DNA of 64,000 bases, taken from the NCBI GenBank assembly GCA_009103225.1, contig RHPI01001715.1, positions 303,376 to 367,375 of the forward strand, written 5' to 3'. Positions 58,362-64,000 of the stretch are shown in pieces. Position 1 is the first letter of the stretch. Each line of letters begins with the position of its first letter. This DNA comes from Chlorokybus atmophyticus (lineage: Eukaryota > Streptophyta > Chlorokybophyceae > Chlorokybales > Chlorokybaceae). The notes below the pieces were generated by a model. That model was not told the DNA's origin and made no database searches. It worked only from the letters and a program-made list of their open reading frames with translations. Both the position numbers and the translations under genes were made by a program.

Positions 58362-61300
58362 GGCGTTGGGCACGCCTAAAGCTGCAAGCACCCCCAGATC
58401 CGTCTCGTTCACATCCTTCAAGTCCATTGATAACGATGCCGACGCCAGTGGTGACGCTTACCTTTCTGAGTTGCTATCCTACAGCCTTGAACGCCTTAAC
58501 AAGGTTTGGCGTCATTTGCAGCTGCCATTATCACCTACCGTGTGCTTGTTTACATGCGTGCTTTGAGCTCATGGCTTGCATCTAAAGCTTTGAGAAGTCA
58601 GCTGAACTAGATCTTGGGCATGCTGAAGGTGTGCTAAGGGTTGACCTTAGTGCGTCGAGTATGGCAGGAGCCAGAGCTGTTGCGAGCAGATGGAGAGCGT
58701 CTCGCAAGGCAAATGCAGGATGTTGCAGTTGGGCATTACAGAGCATTCATCGCAGCGGCGGATTGCACGCGCCGGACCTGTGCGGAGATACAGGCTATCG
58801 ACCAGCACTTGCAATCTCTGGTAATGCCTCTCGTAGATCATCTGTTGGTTGGCCCTGATCCGCGAGTTCAATTGTTCGCCTGACATCTCCCTCGCGTTCT
58901 GCTGTCGACAGCTGGACAATCTGCCGGCGCTCGTAAGTGGATGTGAAATGTTCGTGTCTGATGCGGAACAGATTCTGGCCCAAAGGAAGTCAAACAGAAC
59001 CACACTCACACATCATGCAACTCTCCTTGACTTGTTGGAAATACCGCAGCTGACCGACACGTGCGTGTTCTGGGGAAGTCCTCTCGACTGCACTGTTGTT
59101 TACTGTATCATTGTGTCATTGTCACAACCAGCATTAAATGTGATGTCAATGAACTTGGTGTAGGCTCTTCTTGCCCCAATATGACAGCTGTCTTGAGTGC
59201 AATGATGGAACAACAGGTGTGTTCGAAATGGCAACTACGATGAAGCGTTGGATTTGGAAGCGCTTGTGTCAAAGCTGGCCACAATGCACGCAAAGTACGT
59301 GGCGCTAGCGTCGTGTTTGGCATGGGGGGAGCCTATGTTGGACCAAACACTTTTTTGCGCGTTGCAGGCTGCCAGTCATCCAGTCGCTTGCAAAGGATGT
59401 ACGCATCACTATGCAGGCCATGTTGCAGCAACTGCTCCAGCGTTTACGGTCCAACATACAGGCACGTTGCGCCTGCCAGACTGTGCATCATGTCAGTATG
59501 GCCCGCAAATATGTCATATTGCTTGTTATTATGCAGCTGCCAGAGTGTTTGCGCGTGATTGGGTACTTGAGAAGACTGGGTGTGTACAGTGAGCATGAGA
59601 TGCGGTTACAGGTGCGCTAAGTTAACTGTTGCTAGTATGCTAGTTGCCGCTGTGGTCATACCTTGCGTTGTCTAGTTGGCAGAATAGGCATGATTGTTTC
59701 ATTATCTTGCGGCGCAGTTTCTGCGGTGCAGAGAAGCCTATCTTACGGACGTCATTGCTGATCTGGATCGCCACAGCAGCTACGATTATTTGAAGCGCTT
59801 GACGGATGTGCATCGCGTGCACCTTTTTGATGTGGTGATGCAGGTGGGGATCTCCAAGTGGTGACAGTACTTACAACTTGACAAGCTTGTTGCATGTGCT
59901 TCCAGCACGCGCGCTTATAATGATGTCTGTGACGCAGTATCGAGCAATCTTTGCGGATGATACATCTGCCCAAGAGCAGCTGGCGCAGAAGGACTCTGGA
60001 ATGCTTTACTCCTGGGCCACGCATCGTGTACGTGCCAGCAGGCAGGAGTGTGCACGCTGTTCATAAACACCCATGTAGCACTCATGTGGTGGTTGTATTA
60101 GTTATGTGCCTATGTGGAGACATTGCGGGAGATGTTACCTACCATCAGCGAAGGAGGCTCTTTGGCAAGCGTGCTGGAGCATTGCATGGTATGCCGTCTG
60201 ATGCAGCTGTTACATGGTATGTGGCGTCATGATTTCGGTGCTGGTCATTTATGATGTGACTCCTACAGTACTGTGGGCTATCCCTTGGTCGGGTTGGCTT
60301 GGACTTCCGTGGCATTCTGCCATCGCTTTTCGAAAAGTAAGTCCATTTTCAGCGGGCAAGCAGGTGTTTTTGCGGGTGTTCTCACTATCTACAATGCACA
60401 TTCATGCAGCTGCGCGTACGAGATATTCAAACGGAACATCACAGCAGCCATGGATGCATTTCAGGTGAGTTCAATCGGCAGTCAAAACTGCACGACTGGA
60501 GGTTTGTGCATGTATCTGATAGCCCTGAGTGAAGCATAACATCGCACTACTTGACGCTGATGCAGCAAGCCCTGGACTCCTATCGCTGGGTGCCCTTACC
60601 ATCGATGGCTCCCAGTGGTCGCGCCGCAAGCCACTCCAACGATGATCATGTAACCCCTCCTTACTCTTTGATGGAATATCCACCTGTGGCAACATTCATC
60701 AACGGTGGGGCTGATATTGTTATTGCTGATGGTTGAATTTACTTGTCCGATCGTCTTTACGACTTGTGTTGCACACAGTGTTATAGCTTACACGACCATT
60801 CTGTTTCAATGTTGTGCGTGTTTGCCAGGTGTACTGGCAGCGTACAATGAGCTTCGCCACTGCGCACCCACTGCGAAGAGAGGACCCGTCACGAAGTTGT
60901 TGCACGACGCATTGACCAGTGTGGCGGACACGCTGTCGCGGTACCATGCCACACGCTCGCTGCGGGAATCGGAGTCTGGACTGTTCCTGGCTTTGGTTCG
61001 GGCCGTGCTTGAGGCAAGTTGTCGTTTGACTGCAAGCATATGTTCATAATCTGTCAATTTGCTTTCCGGTTATGTGAGCTTCGAAAACCTAAGTAGTCAA
61101 GTAATGTGTGTAAGTTGAAGTAGAAGTAGAAGTAGAAGTCGAAGTAAGAATAGAAGTAGTAGCACTGGCAAAGCTGTGGTCAGCGCATGGCACAAACTGC
61201 TGACTGCCCATCATGTGCTCAGGTAGCGACACCGTACTTGATCATGTGCTTCGGGCGAATCTATCCAGGGCATGGTGCTCAAGTAGACTTGCAGAACACA

Positions 61301-61633
61301 ATGAAACCGTTGAGAGACATTGTGGCGGCATCCGCGCCACCTGTTGAAGTTGGGGATGGCGAGACTACAGACGACAAGGCGTCTCAATCTTCTTCTGTCG
61401 CCCCGCAAGGCTCTGACACTGCACGCGATGGTGATGGTAGCTTGCAGAAACCGCAAACGGCAGAGCACACGACTGCCAGTGGTGCGCAACTTGAGGGCTT
61501 TGCTGACCTTGGAGCGGATGCAAGCCAAGGTCAATCCTTAGCTTCAACGGAAACTCCAAGTGATGGAACTGCGAGTGTTGGACAGGTCGCAACCACATCG
61601 CTGTCTCAACGGACCAATGACAGTGACAATTAA
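58362..61633 (+). CDS. COG8: conserved oligomeric Golgi complex subunit 8 (start exon not found)
   Basis: Fourteen exons (58362-58503, 58668-58820, 58912-59060, 59217-59294, 59368-59461, 59537-59611, 59718-59843, 59938-60027, 60120-60188, 60269-60336, 60410-60464, 60566-60704, 60829-61013, 61223-61633) join in phase to about 610 residues. COG8 (Dor1 family) belongs to lobe B of the COG tether for retrograde Golgi traffic. Family blocks are clear: [133 protein letters not shown]-like [12 protein letters not shown] and CFGRIYPG. The acidic/serine tail is variable in the family. The first exon begins with one base of a split codon (G then GCG TTG); if the previous exon ends in AT, the start codon itself would be interrupted by an intron. 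Two introns use GC donors. Confidence 0.93.
61116..61160. repeat. AGAAGT hexamer array in COG8 last intron
   Basis: Six to seven units of GAAGTA/GAAGTC inside the GC-AG intron 61014-61222. Confidence 0.8.
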
Positions 61634-64000
61634 TTCGGTGCGGGCCTCGTGGAATGCACATGTCGTTCTGTCTGTCTGACTGTACAGCTTATGTTTAGTG
61701 CCATGTGCATGGGATCAAACTTGGAGATCAAGGTATCTCTCTCCCTCCCTCCTTCCCTCCCCAACGATCATGTATCAGCTCCTATACCATTGTAACACCT
61801 ACCTAGGCTTAAGCACTTAGCTTTTACCGAGGAGGGTATGCACTCTAGCACACACTCTAGTGTGCACTCCTCACTATGCTTACACACAAGTGCGTGCTCA
61901 AACCGTAACATGTGCACACTCACATGCAAATAGTGCAAGCACTTACACACAAATGCACACATGCACAGTATTGCATATATTCTACACTGCCAACCTTGCT
62001 TACATACTCGTGCACATATGCGACGAGTGCTACACAAGGGTGGTAGTTTTGATGTATCATTTATTAAATTACTGTATGCATGATTTAACTACATCTCGCA
62101 ACCACGCTTGTGTAACTGTTTGACCTTTGCGTGCACTGATGCCGTGTACTGCCCCTCGCTCCCCACCCACACGCACTTAGCTATGTCACATAGCTGTGGA
62201 TCATGGCCATGCCTTGAGCAACATAATGCACTGCCTTTTCTGTTGCTTCTAACATTGCTTGTGGTTGCTGCTGTTTGTACTTTGCATTGCTATGTACCGA
62301 GTGTCTTTCGAATGGAATGTAACGGGCCCTTCAATCAGCAGCAAACACACCGCATACAAGCCATCACATTCACGCAAGCAATAGCATCCAGCTACACAGG
62401 AACTGCAACTACAACGAAGGGCGCTGGCGCTAAGTGCAAATGCAAGGGTTGCCGGGACCAGCGCAGCGCAGCGGGAGGGGAAGGCAAGAGCTGTACCCGC
62501 AGAAGCCGGGGACTGTGAGGGGGACTTCTTTCCAACTAGCCCCCGCGCCGCCAAGGTTTCGCAACAGCTCATACCCATGCGCAGCAACACTCACAAGGGC
62601 TGCAGCGAATTTTGGCTCGAGAGCGGTTAGTGCAAGGACACACAGCATAGCATACGTAGCAGTCGCAGTGACATCAAATACCAGTGGACATGAAATGCTC
62701 TCCGGGCACCGGTGTATGCATGCATTTGCACATGACATACATGTGTCTCCCGATCTGTGGTGATGCCGAAGCCGAGGCAATGTGCTAGGAGAGGTGTGTG
62801 TAAGTACAGTCAAACAACAACCCCGGCCTGGTTTACATGGCTGCCCTCAAACGCAAATGCAAGGTGTGCCTGTTGTAGCCTATAGTCTGCATGTCATCCA
62901 GCAAGCAAACGATCTCCTCCCAAAAATGTGCTCTGTACGTGGATAGTCATAGGATCTGGAAGCACTTGGACACCACCACGTTCTGTTTGGTTGCCCTTGC
63001 AATGTTGGATGCCGGGTGAGGGGCACGCATGAGGGGGACTTGAGCAAAGGCAGTTTCTCTTCGCTTGCTGTATATGCGCGTAACAACACTCACGTCAGGT
63101 GTCTAGGATATTAACATATTTACATAAGGCAACCGCACTCCCTGAGCGGTGACTGCCTGAGAATTGATTGATCAACATGTCAGCTTGATAGATGCCACCC
63201 GCTAGTGCTGTATCTGTCTTATACATGACATCAGCAAAGTCTGGTAAGCCAGCCGCAAGTAATTCATTGACAGTTGATGATCAACTTTGAAACAAGCGGA
63301 CAATGCCACGGGCGTATTGCACAAACATAGGGCGTGGCACCAAAGGCTGTAATACCCTCAACCAATCCAGTTCCCGTGATGTCCGTAAATCCTTGATCAG
63401 GTATACCCCGGCACTATTGCCCATTGGGATACTAATCACCTATTGATGCAGCCTGTCCTGTGCACTATGCAGATACAAGTTGCCCATCAGATACGTTGGC
63501 AAGACATGCAACACCTCTGCAGTACACACTTTTGTCAGCCCCTCCGTAATAATGCTTGAGCCCGAAGCCCATCTGTGCGTCATTTGACCATTTAGCGGCA
63601 GTCATGTGCAGTGTGTTAGCACGAAAAGTTCTGAGCTTGTAGTGAAATGCAGCAGCGAGTAAACTCTGCATGCTAAATGCATGTGTAAAGCGCTGTGAAG
63701 TCATAAGTAGTTGGATGCACCAATTGTTGTTTCCGCTGCACCTTGCGGATGGTGTCAAGGAACAGCAGCCAGCGCTGCAGGCCCTTCTAAAATTGCTGGA
63801 CCCACGACTGACACATCATATGATCCTACACGCATTTCCCATAGAGAGCAATAATCACAGGGGCAATGAACTTGTATGCCTGTGTCCACCACACCGGCAC
63901 AGCAGCTAGTGTTGTATCAAAGGCACCAGCATTAAACCGCAATGTGGGAGGGTCTTTGTGCATGTTTGCCGTCATGTAAATGTGATGGTGGTGGGGGGGT
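61634..64000. other. no recognised gene to the window end
   Basis: After COG8. 61800-62040 is CACA-rich and contains a CTCTAG foldback near 61850. Frames at 62249-62813 (-) and 63670-63909 (+) are ordinary in composition; the latter reads LQALLKLLDPRLTHHMI, but I see no domain and no splice partners. The 3' part of a neighbouring gene could lie here. Confidence 0.35.

Noticed and set aside
63465-63909. Opposed ORFs near the window end, one with LQALLKLLDPRLTHHMI
   Set aside because: Considered a TBC-like fragment, but key residues of that domain and flanking exons are missing.
1-64000. CRISPR arrays, operons, phage or plasmid features, transposase genes
   Set aside because: None seen; spliceosomal introns throughout show nuclear eukaryotic DNA, and the direct repeats are tandem duplications without spacers.

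Overview
The window is nuclear DNA from a eukaryote, very probably a green-lineage alga or plant-like organism. Genes are broken into many small exons with GT-AG (and some GC-AG) introns. A plastid-type ribosomal protein bL17 carries a serine/arginine-rich extension like a chloroplast transit peptide. A plant-style BAR-SH3 protein, a mitochondrial beta-ketoacyl synthase closest to the plant mtKAS type, an AMT1 ammonium transporter and telo-box-like promoter motifs point the same way. I cannot name the genus. Exon coordinates were worked out by hand from splice signals, reading phase and recalled family sequence; 13 multi-exon models were built. Twelve have a proposed start and stop and close in frame; COG8 closes in frame but lacks its start exon. 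Layout: 1-5100 is repeat-rich with no recognisable gene (foldback repeats, microsatellites, a 49-bp tandem duplication). 5119-6567 (+) is a decayed glutathione S-transferase. 7282-8569 (-) is a WBP2-like GRAM protein. 9282-14591 (-) is a nine-exon membrane-anchored glycosyltransferase. 14592-17736 holds repeats and a 50-N gap. 17737-20313 (-) is a 14-exon nucleoside hydrolase. 21283-21795 (+) is an intronless membrane protein with a WW-like motif. 22219-24702 (-) is a BAR-SH3 protein. 26109-28879 (-) is mitochondrial KAS and 29286-32191 (+) is RAD23, head to head. A 218-N gap follows. 35146-37599 (+) is a CHID1-like GH18 protein, tail to tail with the AMT1 ammonium transporter at 38988-41024 (-). 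41-47 kb is gene-poor and repeat-rich. 47296-51633 (-) is glucosidase II beta, with a tRNA-Thr(UGU) on the opposite strand inside an intron. 52765-53126 (+) is a 76-residue membrane protein, 53632-55236 (-) is Mediator subunit MED10, 56217-57260 (-) is plastid bL17, and 58362-61633 (+) is COG8. The last 2.4 kb shows nothing I recognise. These are ordinary housekeeping genes (protein folding and quality control, Golgi traffic, lipoylation/fatty acid synthesis, nitrogen uptake, purine/pyrimidine salvage, transcription). They do not form a pathway cluster. The unusual features are structural: about 5 of 90 inferred introns use GC donors, and small near-perfect foldback repeats are dense in introns and spacers, several of them in multi-armed forms. 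Two genes share reading-frame oddities worth checking: the GST relic and the glycosyltransferase fusion. I found no new defence or mobile system that I can support.
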